64,000 nucleotides of DNA from Actinophytocola sp049647105 (GTDB lineage Bacteria; Actinomycetota; Actinomycetes; Mycobacteriales; Pseudonocardiaceae). Positions 31,634 through 40,122 of this stretch are shown piece after piece. Every line of letters begins with the position of its first letter. The stretch's first letter is position 1. A program made the translations under genes and the position numbers. The DNA lies in assembly GCF_049647105.1 (NCBI RefSeq), contig NZ_JBARWZ010000328.1:14888-78887 (forward strand). The letters are read 5' to 3'. The notes under the pieces were generated by a model. That model was not told the DNA's origin. It made no database searches and saw only the letters and a program-made list of their open reading frames with translations.

Positions 31634-32992
31634 ATGGCGCCGTCGATCCAGCCGGTAGATCCGGTCGAACCGGTGGACTCACCGTCCGGCGAACCGGACA
31701 GTGAGTCCACTGTGGACTGGGGTGCGTTACCGGACGCCGTGCGTTCCAGGGTCGCGGAGCTGGGCGCCGACGCGCTCGGCGCGCTGCCCAAGGTCGATGT
31801 GCCACAACAGCTGCGCGCGGTCGCCAAGTTCACCCCGGCCAAGCGGGCCAGGCTGGGTGCCGGCGCGATCGTCGCGAGCCTGCGGGACTCGGTCGCGTTC
31901 CGCACCGCGGTCGTCGAGTGGTGCCGGGAGCACCGGCCCGCCGTGCTCGACATGGCCGGTGACGACCCGGCCGCCGTCGCCGCCGCCGCGGTGCTGCTGA
32001 GCGCGGACAACGCGCCCCACTACCTGGAACTGGTGTCGCGCCGCGCGTCCGACGCGAGCCTGCGCTCCCAGCGGGACGCCGCGGTCGTCCGCGCCGAGAA
32101 GGCCGAGACCGAGCTGGCGAAGGTGCGTGCCGAGCTCGACGCCGTGCAGGGTGCCGTGGACCGGGTCCGCGCGGAGGGCGAGGCCGAGCTGGAACGGCTC
32201 CGCAAACGCCTGCGTGAACAGGGCGTGCGGGTGCGCAACGCCAAGGACGAGGCCGAGAACGCGGCAGGCGAGATCGAGCGGATCCGCGCCGAGGCGCGGG
32301 CGCAGGTCGCGGCGCTCACCGAGCAGCGCGACCGCGAACGGGAACGGGCGGAGGCCGGACGGGCCCACGCGGAGCGGGCCGAGGCGGACGCCGAGATCGC
32401 CAGGCAGTCCGCGCGTGAGGCCAGACAGGCGGACGAGGTCCGGCTCGCCTTGCTCGTCGACACGCTCGACGGCGCGGTCACGGGCCTGCGCCGGGAGCTG
32501 GCACTGGGTGGCTCCGGGCCGCGCCCCGCCGACCTGGTGCGGGGCGCGACGGAGGCGCACGGGTCGGTCGGCCGTGTCGAGGACCCGGCCGCGCTGGAGC
32601 GACTGCTGGCGCTGCCGTCCGTGCACCTGGTGGTCGACGGCTACAACGTCACCAAGACCGGCTACCCCGAACTGTCGCTCTCCGACCAGCGGGAACGCCT
32701 GATCCGCCAGCTCGCCGCGCTCGCCGCGCGGACGTCGGCCGAGGTGACGCTCGTGTTCGACGGTGCCGGCGTGGTCGCGGTGCCGACGACCGCGCCCCGG
32801 GGGGTGCGGGTCCTGTTCTCCGACCCCGGCGTGCTGGCCGACGACGTGATCCGGGCGCTGGTCACGGCCGAGCCGGAGGGGCGCCCGGTGGTCGTGGTGA
32901 CCTCCGACCGCGCGGTCGCCGACTCGGTGCGGCGGCGTGGCGCGCACCCCGTTCCGTCAGCTGTTCTGCTGGCCCGTCTCGGACGGAGCTGA
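31634..32992 (+). CDS. NYN-domain RNA-binding/nuclease protein (452 aa)
   Basis: The N-terminal third is helical and variable, and residues 135-265 are a long Ala/Glu/Arg coiled coil (repeats such as AEKAETELAKVRAEL). The C-terminal NYN/YacP-like PIN-fold domain (about 318-450) has LVVDGYNVTKTG with the first acid, LVFDGAGVVAV, ADDVIRAL and VVVTSDRAVADSV, keeping the acidic residues of the family. It probably acts in RNA turnover as the B. subtilis Rae1/YacP relatives do, but the target is unknown. Confidence 0.88.
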   Translation: MAPSIQPVDPVEPVDSPSGEPDSESTVDWGALPDAVRSRVAELGADALGALPKVDVPQQLRAVAKFTPAKRARLGAGAIVASLRDSVAFRTAVVEWCREHRPAVLDMAGDDPAAVAAAAVLLSADNAPHYLELVSRRASDASLRSQRDAAVVRAEKAETELAKVRAELDAVQGAVDRVRAEGEAELERLRKRLREQGVRVRNAKDEAENAAGEIERIRAEARAQVAALTEQRDRERERAEAGRAHAERAEADAEIARQSAREARQADEVRLALLVDTLDGAVTGLRRELALGGSGPRPADLVRGATEAHGSVGRVEDPAALERLLALPSVHLVVDGYNVTKTGYPELSLSDQRERLIRQLAALAARTSAEVTLVFDGAGVVAVPTTAPRGVRVLFSDPGVLADDVIRALVTAEPEGRPVVVVTSDRAVADSVRRRGAHPVPSAVLLARLGRS

Positions 32993-33010
32993 ACTGTCGG
33001 TGCCCGGGTC

Positions 33011-33016
33011 TAGGTT
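33011..33016 (+). promoter_or_regulatory. Leaderless -10 element (TAGGTT) of the isochorismatase-family gene
   Basis: TAGGTT ends 6 bases before ATG 33023 and no Shine-Dalgarno is present. Confidence 0.6.
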
Positions 33017-33022
33017 CGCGGC

Positions 33023-33577
33023 ATGACAACACTGGAGAACCGGCCGGGCACCGCGTTGATCGTCATCGACGTGCAGAACAACGTGGTCGCGCGGGTGCAC
33101 GAGCGCGACACGGTGGTCGCGACCATCGCGGGCCTGGTGGAGAAGGCGCGGCAGGAGAAGGTCCCCGTGGTCTGGGTTCAGCACTCCAGCGACGAGATGC
33201 CGCAGGGCAGCGACGGCTGGAAGTACGTCCCGGAGCTGGTCCCCGGCGACACGGAGCCGCTGGTGGCGAAGGCCTACGGGGACGCGTTCGAGGACACGAA
33301 GCTCGAGTCCGTGCTCGCGGACCTGAAGGTGGGCAGGCTCGTCGTCACCGGCGCGCAGACGGACGCGTGCATCCGCTCGACGCTGCACGGCGCGCTGACC
33401 AGGGGCTACGACACGATCCTGGTCAGCGACGCGCACACGACGGAGGACCTGACGAAGTGGGGTGCGCCGCTGCCCGCCCAGGTCATCTCGCACACGAACC
33501 TGTACTGGACCCACCAGGAGGCACCTGGGCGGGAAACCGGGACGGTCACCGCGGAGGAGGTCGACTTCGCTTCCTAG
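33023..33577 (+). CDS. Cysteine hydrolase, isochorismatase family (184 aa)
   Basis: The family triad is visible: Asp in LIVIDVQNNVV (about residue 18), Lys in LVAKAYGDAF (about 80) and the nucleophile Cys in GAQTDACIRSTLHG (about 116). The cis-peptide VVTGAQTD precedes it. Length fits nicotinamidase-like hydrolases; the substrate cannot be assigned from sequence. The 3' end overlaps the M15 peptidase gene by 4 bases in convergent orientation. Confidence 0.92.
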   Translation: MTTLENRPGTALIVIDVQNNVVARVHERDTVVATIAGLVEKARQEKVPVVWVQHSSDEMPQGSDGWKYVPELVPGDTEPLVAKAYGDAFEDTKLESVLADLKVGRLVVTGAQTDACIRSTLHGALTRGYDTILVSDAHTTEDLTKWGAPLPAQVISHTNLYWTHQEAPGRETGTVTAEEVDFAS

Positions 33578-35262
33578 GTCCAGGTCCCGAACTCCCAGTG
33601 CCACGGCTCCTCCCGGCCGCGGCCGGGCCACGCCCATTCCGGGTTGACCCAGCCGAACGACGGCGCGGTGGCGCGGAGCCACGCGTACTGCGCCGAGCCG
33701 AACGACTGCGCGCCGCCGCACAGGTCCAGTGCAAGACCCCAGCCGTGGTTGCTGGTGCTCGGCACGGCCGCGAGCGCCGGTTTCCGCGCGTACAGCCGGA
33801 CCTGCGCGTCGAAGGTGCGGTAGGAGTCGGTCACGCACATCGGCGTGCCGAACGTGGTGGCGTACGCCTGGTTCAGCGCGTCGAACGCGGCCGCGGCGTC
33901 GCAGCGCAGCAGGTGCGCGCCGACGCCGAGAGGGCACAGGGCGGTCGGGGGGATGAACCCGTTGGGATAGCCGCCCCACACGCCCGACGGCACGGACACG
34001 CCGCCACAGCGCCACGGGAGGCCGCCGTCGGTCGCCTCTGGGACGGGCCGCGGCGCGACCTGCGCGAGCGCGGGGCGGGCGAAGCCGAGCGTGTCGGCAG
34101 GCAGATCGGTGACCACGACGCCGGCGAGGCGGGCGTCCGCGGCCAGCATGGTGCGCTCGTCCAGCACGATGCCAACGCCCTGCACGCCGTACCGCTTCGG
34201 CCCGACGAACACGAGGTCGCCGGGGTGCGGCGTGGTGACGGGTGCGAGCACCGCGTACTGGTCGGCGACCCCGGCGGGCACCGCGGCTCCGTAGGCGGCG
34301 CGGACCAGGCCGTCGCACGAGTAGGCCGTGGGGCCCGCGCCGTCCGGCACGTATGGCTTGCCCAGCACGTCGACGGCGTGGGTGACGGCCGCGATCGTTT
34401 CGGCGGGCAGCACGAGTAGCCGATCACCGGACGGCAGCGTCCGCTCCGCGACGCCGGGTTCCGACAACGGGGTCAGGCCGGCGGGGTAGTGACCAGGATC
34501 ACGTAGGCGCGCGGCTGGCGGTGGCGTGATGCCTGCCGCCGCGAGTCTGCCGAGGTACGCACGCCAGTTGTCGGCCGTGGTCCGGTTGCGTTGCCGCTGG
34601 GCCTTCTGCTGCGCGACGACCGCCGCGTTCGTGTCGGTCACGACCCCGCGCAGCTCCGAGGACACCGCGGCGGCCCGGTCACTCGCGTCCGCGTCGCGCC
34701 GGTCCAGGTCGGCCTTGCGGCGCCCGGCCGCGCCCTCCGCCGCCTCGGCGGCGTCCTCGGCGGCCGAGGCGACGGTCTGCCTGCGCACCGCGCCCGCGAG
34801 GCGTACGTCCTGGTCGGTGCGCAGGCGGTCGAGCAGGCCGGTGCCGTCGAGGAACTCCGATGGGTCGTCCGCGGACAGCAGTGCGCGCAGCTCGGCCGGC
34901 TGCGCGAGGGTCTCGAAGACGGTCGCAGAGTATGTGTCGACCTCGGCCTGCTGTGCCGCCACGACCTGGTCGGCGGCCGCGCGTTCGGCCCGTGCCGCGT
35001 CGGCGGCGTCGTTCGCGGTCCGCAGCTCCCGCTCCGCGACGTGGATCTGATCCGCGAGGCCCGCCAGTTCGCGTTGCACGTCGGACGCGGTCCGCTGCAG
35101 ACGTGCCACCTCGGGGGCGGCGAACGCCTCACCGGGCCGGGGGTCCGCCGCCGGGTCGCCTGGCGGGCCTGGCTCGGCGGGCGGCGCGGTGAGCAGCGCG
35201 GCGGCCAGCACCAGTCCCACTGCCAAACGCACGCGGTGCCTTCCGGTCGACAGAACCCTCAT
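33574..35262 (-). CDS. Secreted M15 (VanY-type) peptidase fused to a degenerate NlpC/P60 domain (562 aa)
   Basis: A signal peptide (about 1-25) is followed by coiled coil (about 50-235), an NlpC/P60-like domain (about 290-395) and a C-terminal D-Ala-D-Ala peptidase (about 420-562). The M15 zinc ligands are present: H506 and D513 in STSNHGWGLALDL and H555 in EPWHWEFG. The NlpC/P60 domain keeps a Cys (C316, YSCDGLVRAAYG) but has VQGVGIVLD where the catalytic His (HVGIY) should be, so it is probably inactive. I used ATG 35262; no ribosome-binding site is clear. It is likely to act on peptidoglycan peptides. Confidence 0.86.
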   Translation of the reverse strand: MRVLSTGRHRVRLAVGLVLAAALLTAPPAEPGPPGDPAADPRPGEAFAAPEVARLQRTASDVQRELAGLADQIHVAERELRTANDAADAARAERAAADQVVAAQQAEVDTYSATVFETLAQPAELRALLSADDPSEFLDGTGLLDRLRTDQDVRLAGAVRRQTVASAAEDAAEAAEGAAGRRKADLDRRDADASDRAAAVSSELRGVVTDTNAAVVAQQKAQRQRNRTTADNWRAYLGRLAAAGITPPPAARLRDPGHYPAGLTPLSEPGVAERTLPSGDRLLVLPAETIAAVTHAVDVLGKPYVPDGAGPTAYSCDGLVRAAYGAAVPAGVADQYAVLAPVTTPHPGDLVFVGPKRYGVQGVGIVLDERTMLAADARLAGVVVTDLPADTLGFARPALAQVAPRPVPEATDGGLPWRCGGVSVPSGVWGGYPNGFIPPTALCPLGVGAHLLRCDAAAAFDALNQAYATTFGTPMCVTDSYRTFDAQVRLYARKPALAAVPSTSNHGWGLALDLCGGAQSFGSAQYAWLRATAPSFGWVNPEWAWPGRGREEPWHWEFGTWT

Positions 35263-35409
35263 CGCGTACAACGCGCCTTGGGTAGACGGGGATGCGGAGT
35301 TTCCGGTTCACCGTATTTCCCCGCTTTCTGTGGGTGGCACGCGGCCGTCGATGAAGTGTGGAAGCCGACTCCGACCTGGGCGAACTCCGAAATTGTCGGT
35401 GGTGTCGCA

Positions 35410-35415
35410 TAGCGT
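35410..35415 (+). promoter_or_regulatory. Leaderless -10 element (TAGCGT) of the Cys-rich small gene
   Basis: TAGCGT ends 7 bases before ATG 35423. Confidence 0.55.
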
Positions 35416-35422
35416 CGCCGGT

Positions 35423-35638
35423 ATGACGAACGACAAGCGATCGGAGCTCGGCATGATCATCGACTGCGACAGCTGCGTGGTTCGCGGGCTGGCCTGCGGG
35501 GACTGTGTCGTCAGTGTGTTGCTCGGTGTGCCGCCGAATGTGGAAATCGATGCGCTGGAGCAACGGGCGATAGATACGCTCGGTCGCGCCGGCATCGTCC
35601 CGAGGCTGCGCCTGGAACCCGTCGATCGATCCGCGTGA
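35423..35638 (+). CDS. Small protein with a CxxC-x5-CxxC cluster (71 aa)
   Basis: The core IDCDSCVVRGLACGDCVVS has four cysteines spaced like a zinc knuckle or Fe-S site, followed by a short amphipathic helix region (ALEQRAIDTLGRAG). Short proteins with this core are conserved in actinobacteria, often beside NlpC/P60 cell-wall hydrolase genes, but their role is unknown to me. ATG 35423 has a leaderless box; an alternative ATG at 35453 would start just before the cysteine core. The gene lies between two cell-wall hydrolase genes. Confidence 0.8.
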   Translation: MTNDKRSELGMIIDCDSCVVRGLACGDCVVSVLLGVPPNVEIDALEQRAIDTLGRAGIVPRLRLEPVDRSA

Positions 35639-35786
35639 CCAAAATGTGCCACACGTGAGACCGAACATGCCGGTCGATGAGCGGTCGGCAGACGTCGCTG
35701 AGCGGCTTGGCCGAGTTACCGCAAGCCGGTGAACAGTGGTGTTGTCGTCATCACACAGTGAAGTTGGGACTGCTCCGTTGGTGTTC

Positions 35787-35809
35787 GTGGCGGTCTGACC
35801 CACTTTTTT
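35787..35809 (+). terminator. Possible intrinsic terminator with T6 run
   Basis: A short stem (gtgg ... ccac) is followed at once by six T residues, very unusual in this GC-rich sequence. It could end transcripts from the 71-aa gene, though the stem is weak. Confidence 0.35.
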
Positions 35810-35821
35810 CGGCGGCCCAGG

Positions 35822-35850
35822 TAGACGCATCGACTCACGTTTCGTAACCT
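35822..35850 (+). promoter_or_regulatory. Housekeeping-type promoter of the RipC-like gene
   Basis: TAGACG (-35), a 17-base spacer and TAACCT (-10) make a good principal-sigma promoter. Transcription would start near 35857 and give a leader of about 190 bases, in contrast to the leaderless neighbours. Confidence 0.55.
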
Positions 35851-36049
35851 GTCCGAGATCTCGCGGCCGACAGTGGCACACCCCGAGGCCGCTACGCGGG
35901 ATCGCCGCCGAAATCAGCCTTGTCGAGAGGCTGGACCGGATTCCCCCACGGTGGGTGGGGCATCGACGATGGACCGTCGCTGTTGCGGCAGTTCCTTGTC
36001 ACCAGCGTCACCCGGTCGGCGGTTCGGATGTAAGGGAGACACGCGCGAC

Positions 36050-37123
36050 GTGGCGTCGCAAAGAACCAAGCGCGCAATCCGTGCCGGGTTGAGTGTCACC
36101 GCCGCAGCGGCGCTGCTCACTTCTGTTCCCGGACCAGCTCTCGCGCTTCCCCTCGCTTATCAGCAGCCCCCGCCCCCGAACAGTGAGTCGGAAGCTCTCG
36201 CCCAGTACGAGAAGCTGACGTCGCAGGTCGAGCAGGTGAACGAGGACCTGCTGGCCGCGAAGACCGACCTGGACAAGAAGAACGCCGCGTTGGCCCAGGC
36301 CACCCAGGACCTCGCCGCGGCCAAGGCCGCGCAGGACCAGGCCGCCGCCGACGAGGAGGCATTCCGTGGCCAGGTCGACAACCTGACCAGCGCGTCCTTC
36401 CAGGGCGCCCGGTTCAACAAGCTGTCGGCTCTGCTCACCGGTTCCTCGGCGGACGACTTCCTCGAGCGCGCGTCCGCGCTCGGTGTCCTCGCGTCGGACA
36501 ACGAAGAGGCGCTTTCGAAGCTCACCTCTGCGGTCAACATGGCCGAGGACGGGCGGAACAAGGCCGCCGACGCCCAGAAGCGTGCGGCGGACGCCTCTGC
36601 CGCCGCGAAGGCGCTGACCGACAAGGTCACCAAGACCCGCGACGATCTGAACGCGCAGATCGAGCAGGTCGAGGACCTGTACGCCGACTTGTCGGGCGCC
36701 GACAAGGACGCGCTGATGGGAGAGAGCGACAACAGCGTCTACCTGGGCGGGCCCGGTGTGGGTGGCGAAGCCGCCAGGCAGGCCATGACCCAGCGCGGCG
36801 ACATGTACCTGTGGGGTGCCGAGGGCCCGGACCGTTACGACTGCTCGGGTCTGACCCTGTGGGCGTACGGGCAGGTCGGCATCAGCCTTCCGCACTCCAG
36901 CCGTGCGCAGTACGGGTACGGCAAGTCGGTGCCTCAGGGCCAGTGGGTGGCCGGTGACCTGCTGTTCTACGGCAGCAGCGCGGGCTCGATCCACCACGTC
37001 GCCATGTACATCGGCGACGGCCTGCTGGTGCACGCCTCCACCTCCGGTACCCCGGTCAAGGTCGACGACGCCCCCTACGGCGGCGGCAAGGACTACCTGG
37101 GCGCCAGGCGGATCGCGGGCTGA
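36050..37123 (+). CDS. Secreted NlpC/P60 peptidoglycan endopeptidase, RipC-like (357 aa)
   Basis: GTG 36050 is chosen because ggag lies 9 bases upstream and it yields a Sec signal (basic head, hydrophobic core about 12-25, ending ALA about 30-32). A coiled coil (about 45-220) precedes the NlpC/P60 domain (about 240-357). The active site is complete: C265 in RYDCSGLTLWAYG, H316 in SIHHVAMYIGDG and a third polar residue at H328. It should cut within the stem peptide during cell separation. The gene sits where Rv2190c (ripC) lies in mycobacteria. Confidence 0.93.
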   Translation: MASQRTKRAIRAGLSVTAAAALLTSVPGPALALPLAYQQPPPPNSESEALAQYEKLTSQVEQVNEDLLAAKTDLDKKNAALAQATQDLAAAKAAQDQAAADEEAFRGQVDNLTSASFQGARFNKLSALLTGSSADDFLERASALGVLASDNEEALSKLTSAVNMAEDGRNKAADAQKRAADASAAAKALTDKVTKTRDDLNAQIEQVEDLYADLSGADKDALMGESDNSVYLGGPGVGGEAARQAMTQRGDMYLWGAEGPDRYDCSGLTLWAYGQVGISLPHSSRAQYGYGKSVPQGQWVAGDLLFYGSSAGSIHHVAMYIGDGLLVHASTSGTPVKVDDAPYGGGKDYLGARRIAG

Positions 37124-37140
37124 CGTCATCACGATCGAAT

Positions 37141-37176
37141 ACCTCGGGACCGGCGCGTTCGCGTCGGTCCCGAGGT
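37141..37176 (+). terminator. Hairpin terminator after the RipC-like gene
   Basis: A 12-bp stem (acctcgggaccg / cggtcccgaggt) with an inner gcgcgttcgcgt loop lies 17 bases past the stop and just before the next gene's start. Confidence 0.7.
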
Positions 37177-37191
37177 GTCTGTGCACCTAAC

Positions 37192-38556
37192 ATGCTTCCT
37201 GTGCAGCGCAGGGCGAGAGTGCGGACGTGGCTCGGCGCGGCGGTGGCCGTCGCCGTGCTCGCGGGTCTCGTGCTCGTGGCGTTCCCCGGCACCGAGCAGC
37301 GGGCAGGCACGTCGGGCGGGCCTGGCAGGCCGATGGGGGCGGTCAGCCCCGCGCCACCGGTCGACCACGCGGACGACAGTCGCACCGACGCCGTCACCGG
37401 CCTGCTGAACCGCCGTGCGAAGGCCCTGGTGGACCGCGACGAGCAGGCGTTCCTCGCCACGCTCGACCCGCGCGCGGACGACGCGTTCGTCAGCACCCAG
37501 CGCAGGCTGTTCCAGAACGTTGCCGGTGTGCCGTTCGACGAGTGGAGCTACCGGCTGCACCCCGACGAGGTGTTCGACGTCACCGGCCTGCCGGACCGGT
37601 TCACCTCCTCGCCGTCCGACGAGCTGTGGGCGCCCAAGGTGGACCTGCGGTACGCCCTGCGTGGCGGCGACGTCATCCCGACGGAACGGGCCATGGGCTA
37701 CCTGTTCGCCCGGCACGGCGGCGACTGGTACCTGCGGTCCGACACCGCCCTCGACAGCCAGGGCAGGCGCACGTGGCGCGGCCCGTGGGACTTCGGGCCG
37801 TGCGTGGTCACCGCCACCGAGTACGGCATCGTGCTGAGCCACCCCGGCAGCCAGCCGATGGTGGACCGGCTGATCCGCGAGCTGGACCCGTCCGTGCGTG
37901 CGGTCAGCGAGCTGTGGCCGACGCGGTGGTCGCGGCGGGTCGTGATGATTCTGCCGGACTCGGCGGGGGAGATGCGTGCGCTGGTCGGACCGGACTTCCC
38001 GGTCGAGTCGGTGGTCGCCGTCGCGGTCGCGGACCGGGTGGACAACAAGACCCGCTCGGTCGCGGGTCAGCGGGTGGTGCTGAGCCCGACCGGGGTGCGC
38101 AGCCTGTCGATCGCGTCGCTGCGGGTCGTGCTGCGCCACGAGATCACCCACCTCGCGGCCCGCGCGGACACCGTCGACGGCTCGCCGACCTGGCTGCTGG
38201 AGGGTTTCGCGGACTACGTCGGCTACCGCGACAGCGGTGTCACGCTCGCCGAAGGCGCTCCTGACCTGGCCAAACAGGTCCGCGATGACGATCCGCCCGC
38301 CGCGTTGCCCGAGGACAGGGCGTTCCGCTCGAGTGGCTCCGACCTCGACCTGGCCTACCAGCAGAGCTGGTCACTGGCCCGCTACGTCGCCGACGCCTAC
38401 GGCGAGAAATCGCTGATCGAGATGTACCGCGAGCTGGCGGCCGCGGGCGCGGTGTCGGCCACGGAGACCGACCGGATGCTGCGCGACGTGCTCGGCGTGA
38501 CCCGCGCGGAGCTGGTGCATGGCTGGCGGTCATATCTCAGGAAGGCGCTCCAGTAG
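37192..38556 (+). CDS. Membrane-anchored gluzincin (peptidase MA-like, 454 aa)
   Basis: A basic head and one hydrophobic segment (about 12-31) form a signal anchor, so the bulk is outside the cell. The zinc motif HEITH is at 316-320, and the third ligand is probably E337 in WLLEGFADYVGYRD, the gluzincin arrangement of the peptidase MA family. The N-terminal part (about 60-200) is a domain of unknown fold with SNTF2-like features. The ATG at 37192 follows a terminator closely and no Shine-Dalgarno is seen, so the GTG three codons later is also possible. Substrate unknown. Confidence 0.85.
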   Translation: MLPVQRRARVRTWLGAAVAVAVLAGLVLVAFPGTEQRAGTSGGPGRPMGAVSPAPPVDHADDSRTDAVTGLLNRRAKALVDRDEQAFLATLDPRADDAFVSTQRRLFQNVAGVPFDEWSYRLHPDEVFDVTGLPDRFTSSPSDELWAPKVDLRYALRGGDVIPTERAMGYLFARHGGDWYLRSDTALDSQGRRTWRGPWDFGPCVVTATEYGIVLSHPGSQPMVDRLIRELDPSVRAVSELWPTRWSRRVVMILPDSAGEMRALVGPDFPVESVVAVAVADRVDNKTRSVAGQRVVLSPTGVRSLSIASLRVVLRHEITHLAARADTVDGSPTWLLEGFADYVGYRDSGVTLAEGAPDLAKQVRDDDPPAALPEDRAFRSSGSDLDLAYQQSWSLARYVADAYGEKSLIEMYRELAAAGAVSATETDRMLRDVLGVTRAELVHGWRSYLRKALQ

Positions 38557-38559
38557 GGT
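38554..38559 (+). promoter_or_regulatory. Leaderless -10 element (TAGGGT) of pimB
   Basis: TAGGGT ends 6 bases before GTG 38566 and contains the TAG stop of the preceding gene. Confidence 0.5.
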
Positions 38560-38565
38560 TCCGGG

Positions 38566-39699
38566 GTGTCCCGGACCCTGGTGGTGACCAACGACTTCCC
38601 GCCGCGCAATGGCGGTATCCAGTCCTATCTGCACGCCCTCGCGACGCGGCTGCCGGAGGACGACCTCGTCGTCTACGCCCCGGCGTGGGAAGGCGCCCGC
38701 GAGTTCGACGCGGCGCAGCCGTTCCCGGTCGTGCGGCATTCGTCGAGTCTCATGCTGCCGGTGCCGGACGTGGCGAAGCGGGCCAGGGAGATCCTGCGGG
38801 CCGAGGACTGCGACACCGTGTGGTTCGGCGCGGCCGCCCCCCTGGCACTGCTCGCGCCGACGCTGCGGAAGGCGGGTGCGGAGCGGGTGATCGCGAGCAC
38901 CCACGGCCACGAGGTGGGCTGGTCGATGCTGCCAGGCGCCCGTCAGGCACTGCGCAGGATCGGGTCGACGACCGATGTCGTGACGTTCGTCAGCAAGTAC
39001 ACGCGGTCCCGGTTCGCGGCGGCGTTCGGACGGATGGCGGCGCTCGAGCACCTGCCATCCGGCGTGGACACCGAGCAGTTCCGCCCGGACTTCGCCGCGC
39101 GCAAGGAGATCCGCACCCGCTACGGACTCGGCGACCGGCCGACGGCGGTATGCGTGTCCCGGCTGTGGCCGCGCAAGGGGCAGGACATGCTGATCCGCGC
39201 GCTGCCCGCGATCCGGCGCCGGGTGCCGGAGGCGGCGCTGCTGTTGGTCGGCGGCGGCCCGTACGAGGACCGGCTGCGGGCGCTCGCCACCCAGCTGGAC
39301 GTGGCGGAGCACGTGATCGTCACCGGGCGGGTGCCGTGGGAGGAGCTGCCCGCGCACTACGTGGCGGGTGACGTGTTCGCGATGCCGTGCCGCACGCACG
39401 GGCGCGGCCTGGACGTCGAGGGCCTCGGCATCGTGTACCTGGAGGCGTCCGCGTCCGGGCTGCCGGTGGTGGCAGGCGACTCGGGCGGCGCGCCGGAGAC
39501 GGTGCTGGACGGGGTGACCGGCAACGTGGTCGACGGTCGCGACCTGCCGGACATCGCGAAGAAGATCGGCGACCTGCTCGCCGATCCGACGTTGGCGACG
39601 GAGATGGGCGAAGCGGGCCGCCGGTGGGTGTCCCGCCACTGGCGCTGGGAGGACATCGCCCGCCGGCTGACCCGCCTGCTCGACGGCTCCGCGTTCTGA
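38566..39699 (+). CDS. pimB: GDP-mannose-dependent phosphatidylinositol monomannoside mannosyltransferase (GT4, 377 aa)
   Basis: This GT-B glycosyltransferase adds the second mannose to phosphatidyl-myo-inositol on the inner face of the membrane, the start of PIM/lipomannan synthesis. Marks are TNDFPPRNGGIQSYLHAL at the N-terminus (acceptor side), VCVSRLWPRKGQDML near 190 and the GT4 donor motif EGLGIVYLEASASGLPVV near 285-302. The position matches Rv2188c (pimB'), which supports this assignment over other GT4 enzymes. Length is normal. It converges on the YbaB-like gene with 6 bases between. Confidence 0.9.
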   Translation: MSRTLVVTNDFPPRNGGIQSYLHALATRLPEDDLVVYAPAWEGAREFDAAQPFPVVRHSSSLMLPVPDVAKRAREILRAEDCDTVWFGAAAPLALLAPTLRKAGAERVIASTHGHEVGWSMLPGARQALRRIGSTTDVVTFVSKYTRSRFAAAFGRMAALEHLPSGVDTEQFRPDFAARKEIRTRYGLGDRPTAVCVSRLWPRKGQDMLIRALPAIRRRVPEAALLLVGGGPYEDRLRALATQLDVAEHVIVTGRVPWEELPAHYVAGDVFAMPCRTHGRGLDVEGLGIVYLEASASGLPVVAGDSGGAPETVLDGVTGNVVDGRDLPDIAKKIGDLLADPTLATEMGEAGRRWVSRHWRWEDIARRLTRLLDGSAF

Positions 39700-39705
39700 G
39701 CTACC

Positions 39706-40122
39706 TCACCGCACGGCCCACGTCTCCACGGTCGAGAAGTCGTCTTCGACCGCGGGCCTCGGTCGCACGGGCGCCGGCCTGACGGGCTCCGGCTTCACCG
39801 GCTCCGGCAGCACCAGCGCACGCAGCTCGGCGGCCAGGTCGTCGCCCGCCACGGGTGCCAGGATCTCGATGCCCGTGTTCAGCGCCGCAGCGGACGCCTC
39901 CTGGACGAGGCGGAAGATCTCCGCCGCGAGCGGGCCGGGGCCGGCCGCCAGCGCGTGGGGTTCGAGCGCGAGCGCGACCAGGCGGCCTTCCAGGTTCACG
40001 GTGGCCGTGATGCCGTCGCCTGTCGCGGTCGCCGTGATCGCGCTCAGGCGGTCGAAGATCTCGGGTGCCGCTTCGCTGCTCAGCTCGATCAGCTCGTCCA
40101 CGCTGTAGGCGTCGTAGTTCAC
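39706..40122 (-). CDS. YbaB/EbfC-like protein of a WXG-CHAP cassette (138 aa)
   Basis: The body (about 30-105) has the beta-sheet and helix pattern of YbaB/EbfC proteins (GITATVNLEGRLVALALEPH, then an amphipathic helix), and a Pro/Val tail follows (PEPVKPEPVRPAPVRPRP). Such divergent YbaB-like proteins commonly accompany WXG100-type genes in Pseudonocardiaceae. The start ATG overlaps the stop of the previous gene (ATGA), so it is the third gene of a coupled trio. It may be a chaperone or adaptor; DNA binding is not implied. Confidence 0.72.
   Translation of the reverse strand: MNYDAYSVDELIELSSEAAPEIFDRLSAITATATGDGITATVNLEGRLVALALEPHALAAGPGPLAAEIFRLVQEASAAALNTGIEILAPVAGDDLAAELRALVLPEPVKPEPVRPAPVRPRPAVEDDFSTVETWAVR

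Larger units (their letters stand above)
35639..36049 (+). other. Long non-coding upstream region of the RipC-like gene
   Basis: There is no gene on either strand that I would support in these 411 bases. The left part has a rare T6 run after a weak hairpin (35787-35809). The middle has a well-spaced promoter (35822-35850). The last 190 or so bases would be a transcribed leader with paired GC-rich segments such as cccccac/gtgggtgggg (35943-35960) and gacgatggaccgtc (35964-35977). Cell-wall hydrolase genes in actinobacteria often carry c-di-AMP riboswitches here, but the hallmark motifs are not evident by eye. Confidence 0.5.

Noticed and set aside
35129..35881. Minus-strand frame upstream of the M15 fusion gene
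   Set aside because: It overlaps the promoter and leader of the RipC-like gene and the 71-aa gene; its N-terminal part has no bias or motif.
35850..36050. Classical c-di-AMP (ydaO) riboswitch upstream of the RipC-like gene
   Set aside because: Context and leader length fit, but the conserved core pieces could not be found by eye, so only an undefined leader is recorded.
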